Source: Chitinophagaceae bacterium (GTDB lineage Bacteria; Bacteroidota; Bacteroidia; Chitinophagales; Chitinophagaceae). From it: a stretch of 54,136 nucleotides of DNA. The notes under the pieces were generated by a model. The model searched no databases and was not told the DNA's origin. It saw only the letters and a list, made by a program, of their open reading frames with translations. Within the stretch, counting starts at the first letter, position 1, and each line of letters begins with the position of its first letter. This document shows, one piece after another, positions 1-6,503 of the stretch. The stretch is from assembly GCA_023957755.1 (NCBI GenBank), contig JAMLGT010000020.1:1-54136 (forward strand), given 5' to 3'. Made by a program: the position numbers and the translations under genes.

Positions 1-133
1 CAAATGCCGGCAGGTTGATACTTTCGGCAAAGAGGTCAATGAAACGGACATCGTTATCGGGGTCAATGATTTCATCGAGGCTTTGCGGAAAGAGGGTGCA
101 TTGATTTCGCTCTTTTCCTTTAATGTATTGCAT
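1..133 (-). CDS. IS1182-family transposase, N-terminal fragment (runs off the window)
   Basis: The first 44 codons of a transposase start at the ATG whose complement is at 131-133. The protein begins MQYIKGKERNQCTLFP and continues with a DEIIDP..DVRFIDLFAE stretch, as in the N-terminal DUF772 region of IS1182 transposases. It is nearly identical to the start of the broken copy at 4,685-5,124, with a few substitutions. The frame is open to base 1, so this copy may be intact outside the window. The DDE catalytic residues would lie beyond the edge and cannot be checked. Confidence 0.75.
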   Translation of the reverse strand, partial: MQYIKGKERNQCTLFPQSLDEIIDPDNDVRFIDLFAESINLPAF

Positions 134-211
134 ACCTCAATTTACGAAATCTACATACGTGTATGCATAATAGATATACACAGGATGTGTATTAGTTTTT
201 AGACAGTCTGA
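1..211 (-). mobile_element. 5' end of an IS1182-like element, cut by the window edge
   Basis: This holds the upstream end of an insertion-sequence-like element and the first codons of its transposase, reading leftwards out of the window. The stretch 171-211 recurs almost unchanged near 5,165-5,202 and, inverted, at 54,097-54,136, so three copies of this end are present. The sequence changes abruptly at 211/212, where a palindromic element begins. Both window ends lie inside copies of this element, which suggests the assembly stopped at a repeat. The other end of the element is not visible, so its full length and terminal repeats cannot be given. Confidence 0.75.
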
Positions 212-340
212 CGGGCCGCGTATTGGCGATGGGCGGGATTTTTAGCACTACCGTTCAATCGAAGAACAAATGTTGAATTTTGCACTTCCGTTGATACGAA
301 GCCGTTCAGCCCGCCTATTGCCAATACGATGTTATAGGGC
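212..340 (-). repeat. attC-like palindromic element A
   Basis: This is a ~130-bp imperfect palindrome. The arm at 219-237 (CGTATTGGCGATGGGCGGG) pairs with 310-328 over 19 bp, with only two G-T pairs. Outside the right arm lies GTTATAGGGC (331-340), the complement of the sequence on the far side of the two-gene block at 1,147-1,156. The loop holds two 18-bp imperfect direct repeats (CACTACCGTTCAATCGAA-like, near 245-263 and 282-300). Read on the minus strand, it follows the stop of the 351-620 gene as an attC site follows a cassette gene. Its outer left end is occupied by the transposase element. The arms differ in sequence from element B, but the layout is the same. The attC assignment is an inference. 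Confidence 0.55.
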
Positions 341-350
341 GTTTTTCTTC

Positions 351-620
351 TCATCTGTTTGCCAACGATTTGTTTAATGTCGTCAGTAGAAAGTCCGCTA
401 TTTCATTTTGGTCTTCTGTCATATTTTGTCTGTTTGAATTTAGAACTTTTTCAAATGCAAACTTAAATTCATACCAACCGTCTGTCAATCCGTTGACATA
501 TTTCTGTGCGTCCTTAAATTCTACTGTAATTTCTAATTTATTTTCGGAAAGTAGTTGTTCAATCAACTCGTCAAAAATTCTCCAATAGTCTTGCCAACCT
601 GTCAATTTATAATCTTTCAT
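351..620 (-). CDS. Hypothetical protein, 89 aa (cassette 1, second gene)
   Basis: This is a small, probably soluble acidic protein with no signal peptide or membrane segment. It is rich in aromatic and charged residues (GWQDYWRIFDELIEQLL near the start; a TDGWYEF motif near the middle). I do not recognise the family. It begins 3 bp after the stop of the upstream membrane-protein gene, so the two are probably co-transcribed and translationally coupled. Such a pairing could be an effector or sensor with a partner, but nothing in the sequence shows this. The local sequence is clearly more AT-rich than the core genes, in line with acquisition by transfer. Confidence 0.65.
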   Translation of the reverse strand: MKDYKLTGWQDYWRIFDELIEQLLSENKLEITVEFKDAQKYVNGLTDGWYEFKFAFEKVLNSNRQNMTEDQNEIADFLLTTLNKSLANR

Positions 621-623
621 TGC

Positions 624-1124
624 TTACGGGAATTTAAGGTTGAGTTCGTTAATGTCTTTATCCACCTTAATCCATTCATCTCGTTTGTCAATGTCGCAAG
701 GAACTTCACTTGTCAGCATAAACAAAGGTGTCAGATAAATTACTTCAACTGTCCGTTTGTTGTAACCCAACGCTCCGATGTCCTGCATTTGAAATTCAAC
801 TGTCTTGAAACTTAGGTGTCCGTTTTGATACAAAATTGTCTGTGTCCTCCAAACACCTGATGAAAACAAAATTTTCATTGGGTTGACGACAAAAATGAAA
901 ATCAAAAAAATTGCCGGATAAACTGTCCCAATAATTCGTTTTGCTTTTTTCTTTATTGAAAACAAGTTCCAAAGTAGAATTGTCGGTGTGCCGATTAAGA
1001 AACCAAAGTAAACGAACGATTTTAGAAATTGATTTTTGATGTCAAAACTTGTCAAACCGTCTAACAGAAAAAGTAAAACTGTCAAACAGTAAACAAGGTT
1101 TAATATTTTGGTCGTCCGTGTCAA
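624..1124 (-). CDS. Hypothetical membrane protein, 166 aa (cassette 1, first gene)
   Basis: Three hydrophobic segments are visible at about residues 7-25, 36-55 and 64-82. A C-terminal half of about 80 residues follows that is likely outside the membrane. I recognise no domain. The frame opens directly after a TAA seven codons upstream and has no ATG, so TTG at 1,122-1,124 is the only plausible start. That start is 22 bp inside the cassette boundary repeat, leaving almost no room for a promoter within the unit, as is usual for integron cassettes. The downstream 89-aa gene follows after 3 bp. Confidence 0.6.
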   Translation of the reverse strand: MTRTTKILNLVYCLTVLLFLLDGLTSFDIKNQFLKSFVYFGFLIGTPTILLWNLFSIKKKAKRIIGTVYPAIFLIFIFVVNPMKILFSSGVWRTQTILYQNGHLSFKTVEFQMQDIGALGYNKRTVEVIYLTPLFMLTSEVPCDIDKRDEWIKVDKDINELNLKFP

Positions 1125-1146
1125 TTCGTGAGTGTCGTCTTAAAAT

Positions 1147-1345
1147 GCCCTATAACGAACAGGGCTTTATGCAGGTTGGGAATTAGAATTCCGTCTGCCC
1201 GAACCGATGGCCGGATATATTCTGAAGTTGAAATTAAGAACTAAAGTTGAGATTTGTTCGTCCAGCCCGAACTGAAGCTGGGGTTTGCAAATAGCTGATG
1301 ATATATTCGTCAGCCCAACTTGCATAAAACCCCGTGTTACCTGCA
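1147..1345 (-). repeat. attC-like palindromic element B (complete copy)
   Basis: This is a ~190-bp element with imperfect terminal arms. The arm at 1,159-1,180 (ACAGGGCTTTATGCAGGTTG and two more G) pairs with 1,314-1,335. Read on the minus strand the order is TGCAGGTAAC (end of the restriction cassette), short spacer, arm, loop, arm, spacer, GTTATAGGGC (start of cassette 1). This is the R''-L''-loop-L'-R' order of an attC site. The loop contains smaller palindromes, for example GGAATTAGAATTCC around 1,179-1,193. A nearly identical copy lies inverted at 53,906-54,096, and one arm alone remains at 5,203-5,230. At ~190 bp it would be a long attC site. Confidence 0.6.
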
Positions 1346-1382
1346 CACCCCTTTGTTGGTCGCCGGGTTGAGCGTTGGCGGG

Positions 1383-1448
1383 AAGCACACTCTTTTGCAA
1401 GCTTTGGTTTGCGTGTAGGCTTTGTGCGGCTTGCAAATGTGTGTGCTT
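1383..1448 (-). repeat. Hairpin downstream of the endonuclease gene, covarying with 4,403-4,469
   Basis: The outer stem AAGCACAC (1,383-1,390) pairs perfectly with GTGTGCTT (1,441-1,448). The inner stem TTGCAAGC (1,395-1,402) pairs perfectly with GCTTGCAA (1,429-1,436). The 4-nt strands between them, TCTT and ATGT, are unpaired. The hairpin upstream of vsr has the same inner stem, internal loop and most of the apical loop, but a different outer stem that is also perfectly paired. It begins 12 bp beyond the stop of the endonuclease gene. It could act as a transcription or recombination structure; a simple terminator is unlikely because no T-run follows. Confidence 0.7.
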
Positions 1449-1459
1449 GTGCGTAGGTG

Positions 1460-2764
1460 TCAAGGTAGTGTTACTATTTCACTGTCCTTATAGAGATTGC
1501 TCAAGTGTTGCGACTTAATCCTAAACTGGCTTCTTTTTTTAATCTTTGGTTTCGTGGAAACATTCTCCATTTTTATTCCCGGGTCATAATAAATGTTTCC
1601 AATTGCCATTTGTTTTAGAAATAATTGGAAGTCTGTCCCAGTGCCTAAAATTATTTTGTTACCGTATTTGTACTTCCTGTTTCCTGTTGTGTCCGATAGT
1701 GAAGGAACATAACAAGCCTGATTATGTTTTCTGTTCCAATGTAACAGCATTGATGCAAAACTCCACGCTGCCGCTTCGTTTCCTTTCCTATCCACTAAGG
1801 CAATTCGCCCATTTGAACTTCTGATTTTTCCGCTTGCATTGTCAAATCCGATTAGCTGCATTTCAAGATTTGTGGAAGCATGTCGAATACCTGCTTTATG
1901 AATACCACCAAAATTTATTCGGTCTTTTCTGCCTGTTTTGTCAGCATATCCGTATTGATTCAGAAAAATGTCTGTTCCTTTTGTTTTATAAACTCCGTCC
2001 GTTGGTTCAGGTGTCATCAGGGTAATGACAGATGAGTTTATACGCTCAAAATTCGTTACTCCAAATTGTTTGATTTCCCAACCTAAAAAGTCAGGTTCGG
2101 AATAACCGTTTGGTGTTATGCCTAATTCAGCTTCTAAAGTGTAGCCGCCACAATTGGAAGAAATACAAGGTAAAATATTTCCCTCTTTATCCAATCGTTT
2201 GGATGTAATCCAGTCTAACTGATTAATGCGATAAAGTTCAGCAAGTAGTTTTGCTTTATTATTAACCGTTTGTGGAAGTTCTATTACTTTGAAAACGCCA
2301 ACTTCATAATCGGTTTTCAATGCATTAAACTCTTGTGATATCTCTGAATTTGGTGCAGTAACATAGCCTAATACAATTCCTGTCTTTGAAACGCTTAGAA
2401 ACAACAGTCTTTCGGCTAAACGCTGTGTCATTAGCTCCGAAGGTGGGTTTTCACACTTTGCTAAAAAGCCTGAAAATCTCACTTCGGGATATTTCGGATA
2501 AAGGATTAGTTGTGAGTTTGGTGCAGGATAAATATTCCCGTCATCACCAATCCACGAAAAATTTATTGATGCCTTAAACCGTTCTCTGTTCCAATCGCCT
2601 GCTTCTTCTGTTTTGATTTCAGCGATGGGAAGGATATTTAAAATCTCAAAACTCCCACCTAAATAAACCTGATTTTTAGAATTATCGTTAGGTGAAAGTT
2701 TCTTTACATAAATTTTTTGACAGCCATTATCAGCGAATAGCTTTTTGAGATTTTGCAGGTTCAT
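1460..2764 (-). CDS. MvaI/BcnI-family type II restriction endonuclease
   Basis: This 434-aa protein is predicted to cut DNA at the site protected by the neighbouring cytosine-5 methyltransferase. Residues 208-232 contain [10 protein letters not shown], then PDFLGWEIK, with E211/E213, D225, E230 and K232. This layout matches the catalytic core of the MvaI/BcnI fold, whose members cut CCWGG or CCSGG as monomers. The first ~200 residues are less recognisable and probably contribute to DNA binding. Its start overlaps the end of the methyltransferase gene by 35 bp, so the two are translationally coupled. Methyltransferase before nuclease is the safe order for a mobile restriction system. The exact target cannot be read from the sequence; CCWGG is a guess from the Dcm-like partner and Vsr. 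Confidence 0.8.
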   Translation of the reverse strand: MNLQNLKKLFADNGCQKIYVKKLSPNDNSKNQVYLGGSFEILNILPIAEIKTEEAGDWNRERFKASINFSWIGDDGNIYPAPNSQLILYPKYPEVRFSGFLAKCENPPSELMTQRLAERLLFLSVSKTGIVLGYVTAPNSEISQEFNALKTDYEVGVFKVIELPQTVNNKAKLLAELYRINQLDWITSKRLDKEGNILPCISSNCGGYTLEAELGITPNGYSEPDFLGWEIKQFGVTNFERINSSVITLMTPEPTDGVYKTKGTDIFLNQYGYADKTGRKDRINFGGIHKAGIRHASTNLEMQLIGFDNASGKIRSSNGRIALVDRKGNEAAAWSFASMLLHWNRKHNQACYVPSLSDTTGNRKYKYGNKIILGTGTDFQLFLKQMAIGNIYYDPGIKMENVSTKPKIKKRSQFRIKSQHLSNLYKDSEIVTLP

Positions 2765-3950
2765 CTATTGCTAATAATGATTTTACTAATTGTTTGCCCA
2801 CAGACTGAATTAGGGGAACAGTCACAGAATTTCCAAATTGTCTGTAAGCCTGGTTGTCTGAAACAGGAATAATAAACTCGTCAGGGAAGCCCTGTAGTCT
2901 TGCACATTCTCTTGGTGTAAGCCGTCTTGGATTGATGCCGTCTTGCGGTATCAAAATCTCTGAACCGTCCTTGTAATAACGTGCAGAAATTGTCCGTGAA
3001 ATACCGTTTAAGTCTGTCATTCCAAAACCAAAACCGTTGCCCTGTGCTTTATGTTTTGCAGCATAGTTCTGCAAATAGTTCCAAAGTTTATCGGTGAGGG
3101 TATATTTGGTCTCTATTTCTTCTTCAAGAATGTCTTTGATTTTTGCAGACGGTTCAGGCAGTTTGGGAAAATGAAAATTCTCCTTGCCTTTAAATATGTC
3201 GTTTCTGAAACCAACAACAATTATCCTTTCACGATGTTGAGGCACAAAATGTTTGCCGTCCAAAACTTGATAATGTATTGAATAACCTAATTCGGTTAGT
3301 GTGTTTTTGATAACTTTAAATGTATTACCCTTATCGTGTGAAACAAGATTCTTGACATTTTCCAACATAAAAGCCTTTGGCTTTTTATGCTCTAAAATCC
3401 TTGCAATGTCAAAAAATAATGTTCCCTGTGTTTCATCTAAAAAGCCGTGCTTTCTGCCTAATGCGTTTTTCTTTGAAACACCTGCAATTGAAAACGGCTG
3501 GCAAGGGAATCCTGCTAACAAAACATCGTGGTCAGGAATTGCCTTTTCGCTAATTTTTGTAATATCGCCAAATGGTACTTCACCAAAATTGGCTTCGTAA
3601 GTTTTCTTGGCAAAGTTGTTCCACTCGCTTGTGAAAACACATTTGCCGCCTAAGTTTTGATAAGCCAAACGAATGCCGCCGATACCTGCAAATAAATCAA
3701 TAAACTTAAACTTAGGATTAGCTTTTGGTGGAAATGGGACATCAAATTTTAGTGGTATATAAAGTTGTTCGGGTTCTTCAACTACTGATAATATTTCGTC
3801 TTGCAAATATTCTTCTGCAGATGGTTTGAAATATTGAGAAACGCCATTTTTGTGGTTCTGCCAATAATGTGTCAGATGGGCAAAGCCATCATTCAAGTGC
3901 TTGTCCACGTTTATATTAAGTTTCTCTTTTATTTTACTATAAGTCGCCAT
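2730..3950 (-). CDS. DNA (cytosine-5) methyltransferase, Dcm-like
   Basis: This 406-aa enzyme would methylate C5 of cytosine in the target of the adjacent endonuclease. Motif I is [12 protein letters not shown] (83-94). Motif IV is GFPCQPFS with catalytic C150. ENVKNL (motif VI), QHRERI (motif VIII), [15 protein letters not shown] and QFGNSV (motifs IX-X) follow in order. The ~80-residue N-terminal extension before motif I resembles Dcm rather than the shorter HhaI type, which points to CCWGG-like specificity. It starts 5 bp after vsr and overlaps the endonuclease gene. Dcm plus Vsr also occurs in E. coli, where Vsr repairs the T:G mismatches left by 5-methylcytosine deamination. Confidence 0.92.
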   Translation of the reverse strand: MATYSKIKEKLNINVDKHLNDGFAHLTHYWQNHKNGVSQYFKPSAEEYLQDEILSVVEEPEQLYIPLKFDVPFPPKANPKFKFIDLFAGIGGIRLAYQNLGGKCVFTSEWNNFAKKTYEANFGEVPFGDITKISEKAIPDHDVLLAGFPCQPFSIAGVSKKNALGRKHGFLDETQGTLFFDIARILEHKKPKAFMLENVKNLVSHDKGNTFKVIKNTLTELGYSIHYQVLDGKHFVPQHRERIIVVGFRNDIFKGKENFHFPKLPEPSAKIKDILEEEIETKYTLTDKLWNYLQNYAAKHKAQGNGFGFGMTDLNGISRTISARYYKDGSEILIPQDGINPRRLTPRECARLQGFPDEFIIPVSDNQAYRQFGNSVTVPLIQSVGKQLVKSLLAIDEPAKSQKAIR

Positions 3951-3955
3951 TCATC

Positions 3956-4363
3956 CTATTTTAGGGTTTCTTCAATTTTATTTATGCAATTTGCTAAATT
4001 ATTTCGTATTTCTTTGCTCCAAAACCGTAAAACTTTCCACCCGGTCTTAACAAGTTCATTGTTTACCTGTTTATCCCGTTTCATATTACTCTCAATTTTA
4101 GCCCACCAAAAGTCCTGATTGGTTTGAATACGGTATTTTTCGTTGTCCCAATCCTTTCCGTGAAAGTATTCACTGTCAACAAAAATGGCAAGTTTGTGTC
4201 GCTTGAAAGTAAGGTCTGGCTTGCCAAAAACAGTCTTGTCGTTTTTACGGTAGCGGTGTCCAAGCCGCCAAAGAGTTTTTGCCAAAAGGACTTCATCCTT
4301 TGTCGCCTTGCTCCTGATGGCTTTCATATTTTTCCGTCTCTGTTCTTTGGTCAAAACGTCCAT
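3956..4363 (-). CDS. vsr: Very short patch repair (Vsr) DNA mismatch endonuclease
   Basis: This 135-aa protein is predicted to nick next to T:G mismatches formed by deamination of 5-methylcytosine. The opening TKEQRRKNMKAIRSKAT is the family hallmark. GKPDLTF carries the metal-binding aspartate (D50). FVDSEYFHGKDW (61-72) replaces the zinc-binding FTHGCFWHHH region of E. coli Vsr; H68 and W72 are kept but the cysteines are absent, as in a common Vsr subgroup. WKVLRFWSKEI matches the conserved C-terminal strand. It is the first gene of the three-gene minus-strand unit and lies 5 bp before the methyltransferase. Confidence 0.92.
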   Translation of the reverse strand: MDVLTKEQRRKNMKAIRSKATKDEVLLAKTLWRLGHRYRKNDKTVFGKPDLTFKRHKLAIFVDSEYFHGKDWDNEKYRIQTNQDFWWAKIESNMKRDKQVNNELVKTGWKVLRFWSKEIRNNLANCINKIEETLK

Positions 4364-4402
4364 TCAGCAAAGTTAGCCAAATGGTTGCGGTGCTTTGGCA
4401 AA

Positions 4403-4469
4403 ATTGCGGCTCTTTTGCAAGCTCAGGTCTGTGTGTTGGCTTTTGTGCGGCTTGCAAATGTGCCGCAAT
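4403..4469 (-). repeat. Hairpin upstream of vsr, covarying with 1,383-1,448
   Basis: The outer stem ATTGCGGC (4,403-4,410) pairs with GCCGCAAT (4,462-4,469). The inner stem TTGCAAGC (4,415-4,422) pairs with GCTTGCAA (4,450-4,457). TCTT and ATGT lie between them, and the loop is 27 nt. Compared with the hairpin at 1,383-1,448, six of eight outer-stem positions differ and all six are compensated on the opposite arm. The internal loop and inner stem are identical. The structure is in the 5' leader of the vsr-methyltransferase-endonuclease unit, so it could also influence expression. Confidence 0.7.
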
Positions 4470-4542
4470 GTGCGGTGGGTTGTTGAAGTTTTGTCTGTCA
4501 GCCTAATAGTTGCACTGTCGCTCGTCTGGGGTTGCAGGTAAC

Positions 4543-4684
4543 TCGCTAATTTATGATATTAGACGCTGTATTTCAAAAAAATTGCTTCTGATTTTCACCG
4601 TTTTAGCGTTATACTTTTTGTATTGTAGTTAGGACAATCCAATCCGCATTTATTTTTAATATATTCCTTCCTCAACCCGGAATT
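4543..4684. other. AT-rich gap between transposase remnant and restriction cassette
   Basis: No gene is visible here. On the minus strand a possible short stem (AACGCTAA near 4,612 with TTAGCGA ending at 4,543) stands directly before the restriction-cassette boundary GTTACCTGCA, which would fit a short attC-like site. The 3' end of the transposase element should also lie here, but no inverted copy of its 5' end is seen, so that boundary is lost or unrecognised. Confidence 0.3.
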
Positions 4685-5124
4685 TCATAATCTCCCTGGC
4701 CTTCCTCCTCCTTTTTCACCGTACCCGTTTTCTTGTCCAAAGTAGTATCTGGCAAGCTCCTGCAGGAACTTTTGTAACAGTCTTTTATCCACTAAGTTCA
4801 TGATCCGGCGCAGGTTGAGTGCCGTGCACATCAACCCCTCATCAGCCAGCGGACTTCTATGTTGATGTGGCATTGCTTCTCTAACGCCAGGGAAGACCGG
4901 ATGCCATTGAGATAGCCATACAAAAAGAGCTTGAGGAGGTCTTTGGGATGGTAGGCAGGTCGTCCTTCCAGAGACTGTTTGGCTACAAAAGCAAATGCGG
5001 GCAGGCTGATACTTTCAGCAAAGAGGTCAATGAAACGGACATCGTGAGCGGGGTCAATGATTTCATCGAGGCAGAGCGGAAAGAGGGTACATTGACTTCG
5101 GTCTTTTCCTTTGATGTATTGCAT
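4685..5124 (-). pseudogene. IS1182-like transposase with a large internal deletion
   Basis: The N-terminal ~97 codons (5,124 down to 4,831; MQYIKGKDRSQCTLFP, then a DVRFIDLFAES region ending KQCHINIEVRWLMRG) are intact. The sequence then jumps, in another frame, to the typical C-terminal tail (LMCTALNLRRIMNLVDKRLL, about 4,830-4,720). Family members are usually 450-550 residues, so most of the DDE catalytic core is missing and the join is out of frame. It cannot make an active transposase. Its upstream end (5,125-5,202) matches the ends at 1-211 and 54,097-54,136. Confidence 0.8.
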
Positions 5125-5202
5125 ACCTCAATTTACGAAATCTATGTACGTGTATGCATAATATTTATATACAGGATGTGTATTAGTTTTTAGGCAGTCT
5201 GA
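5125..5202 (-). mobile_element. 5' end of the IS1182-like element, internal copy
   Basis: This non-coding upstream end matches 134-211 closely, ending in CAGTCTGA at 5,195-5,202. It abuts a single arm of the attC-like element B (5,203-5,230). The flanking sequence is shared with the 54,097 copy, so both copies sit at the same position of the same palindrome. Confidence 0.7.
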
Positions 5203-5230
5203 AGGACAGGGCTTTATGCAGGTTGGGGAT
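5203..5230 (-). repeat. Single arm of attC-like element B
   Basis: ACAGGGCTTTATGCAGGTTG at 5,206-5,225 and the next bases match the 1,159-1,180 arm. After 5,230 the similarity stops, and the rest of the element and its partner arm are absent. This marks the inner edge of the left accessory arm. The truncation looks like the scar of a deletion or recombination between copies. Confidence 0.65.
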
Positions 5231-5300
5231 TATCCCAATGTCCTTAGAAATAGAAACTTTAATTAAATGGCAATTTCAATGCATTTGCAAATCGTAACCT

Positions 5301-5861
5301 TTATTGCGTACGTCCGGCTCCCCTGAAAAAAATAATATAAGTAAGCAGAAATATCGCACCACTCAGAAACATAAGATAAAATCCGGCTTCCTGCTGCTGC
5401 CAGATATTAAATGAACTGCACAACAATATGTTGAAAGAATAAAGAGTAATCCCCACCGCCAGTGTCATCGCAGCCAACATGCCCAGGAATGCCACCTTCA
5501 CCTCAAATAGGGTAGCTCTCAATACCCCTACCATCACCAACCCTGTCACAAACATGTGCAGGTGCATCGCGCGGTTATACCCGGTATAGATTACAGCCAA
5601 ATCCACACTAAGCGGCAGCATCCAGAAAATAATGGAGGTCATCAGTATAATCAGCACACTGATCTGAGTGGCGAGCGCATTTATCCTGAGCTTTTTGAAA
5701 TACAATCCTGTAGCCGCACCTAATAGAACCATTGCCGGCAACTGTATCACCTGATGCCGCATCATGGTTGCCGACAACCAGCTATTCCAATAAAAAGAAA
5801 CCAGCCACATAAGCAGGGCAATAGTCAGGAGAAAGATGAGATTCCTGTACTGCTTATACAT
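5301..5861 (-). CDS. Small membrane protein of the sNOR cluster (orf1-like)
   Basis: This 186-aa integral membrane protein has about six hydrophobic segments. Conserved-looking histidines sit near membrane faces (MMRHQVIQLP at 33-42 and NRAMHLHMFVTG around residue 96-107), reminiscent of CtaG/DUF1404-type copper-oxidase assembly proteins. It is the last gene of the minus-strand cluster of subunit II, subunit I and SCO1, and its start overlaps the SCO1 gene by 37 bp. In the norSY-senC-orf1 cluster of ammonia oxidisers the fourth gene is also a small membrane protein. A role in metal delivery or complex assembly is inferred from this context; the family match is not certain. Confidence 0.7.
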   Translation of the reverse strand: MYKQYRNLIFLLTIALLMWLVSFYWNSWLSATMMRHQVIQLPAMVLLGAATGLYFKKLRINALATQISVLIILMTSIIFWMLPLSVDLAVIYTGYNRAMHLHMFVTGLVMVGVLRATLFEVKVAFLGMLAAMTLAVGITLYSFNILLCSSFNIWQQQEAGFYLMFLSGAIFLLTYIIFFRGAGRTQ

Positions 5862-6469
5862 TGCTCCATTTGTTTAATAATCTGCGAGTCATCTTCACGC
5901 GCAGGGTCAAAGACGCGAACAATCTTATTATCCGGCGATATAAGAAATAAATATACGGAATGATTAATCAGGCCCGTCTCAGGCATTTGGTACACCCAAA
6001 CCCCGGTCTCTTGCAGGAATGCGTGAAACTGCTGTGCAGACGCATGATAAGGAATAGCAAAACTCCATCCGTCAATATTATCCCGGCTAAAGAGCTTTCT
6101 GTATTTTCTAATCTTATCCAGCCCGTCGCGCTGCGTATCAAAACTGATGGTAATCAGCTCCAATTTCTCAGGAATAACAGCAGAATCAATAGAATGATAA
6201 ATGTGTTCCAGCCGGTTGTTCACCTTGTGGCACACGTCAGGGCAATTGAGATAAACAAAATTCACTAACAGATATTTGTGCTTGTCTTTCGTGTGGAACA
6301 CAGTACTATCCTGATCGATCCACTCAAAGTCGGGAAACTCCCTGGGCACTTCTCCTGCACTCTTCAACGTATAAGAAAAAATGGTAAATGAGCTAAACCC
6401 ATAAGTTGCCACACCAATCACCGTTACACACGCAAACAAAACCAGTATCGGCAACAATATCTTTTTCAT
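5825..6469 (-). CDS. senC: SCO1/SenC copper chaperone
   Basis: This 214-aa protein has an N-terminal membrane anchor (residues 5-24) and a thioredoxin-like domain facing the periplasm. The copper ligands C76 and C80 (NCPDVC) and H170 (NHSVYLFLISP) are all present. SCO proteins deliver copper to, or reduce, the CuA site of subunit II. The gene sits 34 bp after the subunit I gene and overlaps the following membrane protein, so it is part of the same operon. A CuA centre is intact in the upstream subunit II, which fits this role. Confidence 0.92.
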   Translation of the reverse strand: MKKILLPILVLFACVTVIGVATYGFSSFTIFSYTLKSAGEVPREFPDFEWIDQDSTVFHTKDKHKYLLVNFVYLNCPDVCHKVNNRLEHIYHSIDSAVIPEKLELITISFDTQRDGLDKIRKYRKLFSRDNIDGWSFAIPYHASAQQFHAFLQETGVWVYQMPETGLINHSVYLFLISPDNKIVRVFDPAREDDSQIIKQMEQCISSTGISSFS

Positions 6470-6503
6470 TATAAAATAATTTCAGGAAGGATTCGGCTCC
6501 CAT

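Larger units (their letters stand above)
331..1156 (-). mobile_element. Cassette-like unit 1: two small genes inside a 10-bp inverted repeat
   Basis: GTTATAGGGC at 331-340 and GCCCTATAAC at 1,147-1,156 are perfect inverted copies, and similarity continues for five more bases with one mismatch. They closely enclose the genes at 624-1,124 and 351-620: the TTG start is 22 bp from one copy and the stop is 10 bp from the other. In integron cassettes the TTRRRY at the cassette start is complementary to the inverse core site at its end, and this pair behaves the same way. The strict GTTRRRY consensus is not met (GTTATAG). No integrase is present. Confidence 0.5.
1336..4542 (-). mobile_element. Cassette-like unit 2: restriction-modification genes inside a 10-bp inverted repeat
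   Basis: GTTACCTGCA at 1,336-1,345 and TGCAGGTAAC at 4,533-4,542 are perfect inverted copies about 3.2 kb apart. They enclose vsr, the methyltransferase and the endonuclease together with two related hairpins. The 10-bp sequence differs from those of the other two units but again begins with GTT when read inward from the cassette start. The right boundary adjoins the remnant of the transposase element and the left boundary adjoins element B. The arrangement fits an integron-type cassette carrying three genes; that identification is an inference. Confidence 0.5.

Noticed and set aside
1167..1463. 98-aa minus-strand open frame over 1,167-1,463
   Set aside because: It runs through element B and the 1,383-1,448 hairpin, has low-complexity repeat-derived sequence and no recognisable domain; it is an open frame inside repeats.
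4124..4486. 120-aa plus-strand open frame opposite vsr
   Set aside because: It is antisense to vsr and its tail is encoded by the hairpin; the vsr frame explains the conservation.
331..4542. Claim of a classical mobile integron
   Set aside because: No intI gene, no attI and no strict GTTRRRY/RYYYAAC boxes are present, so only integron-like is stated.
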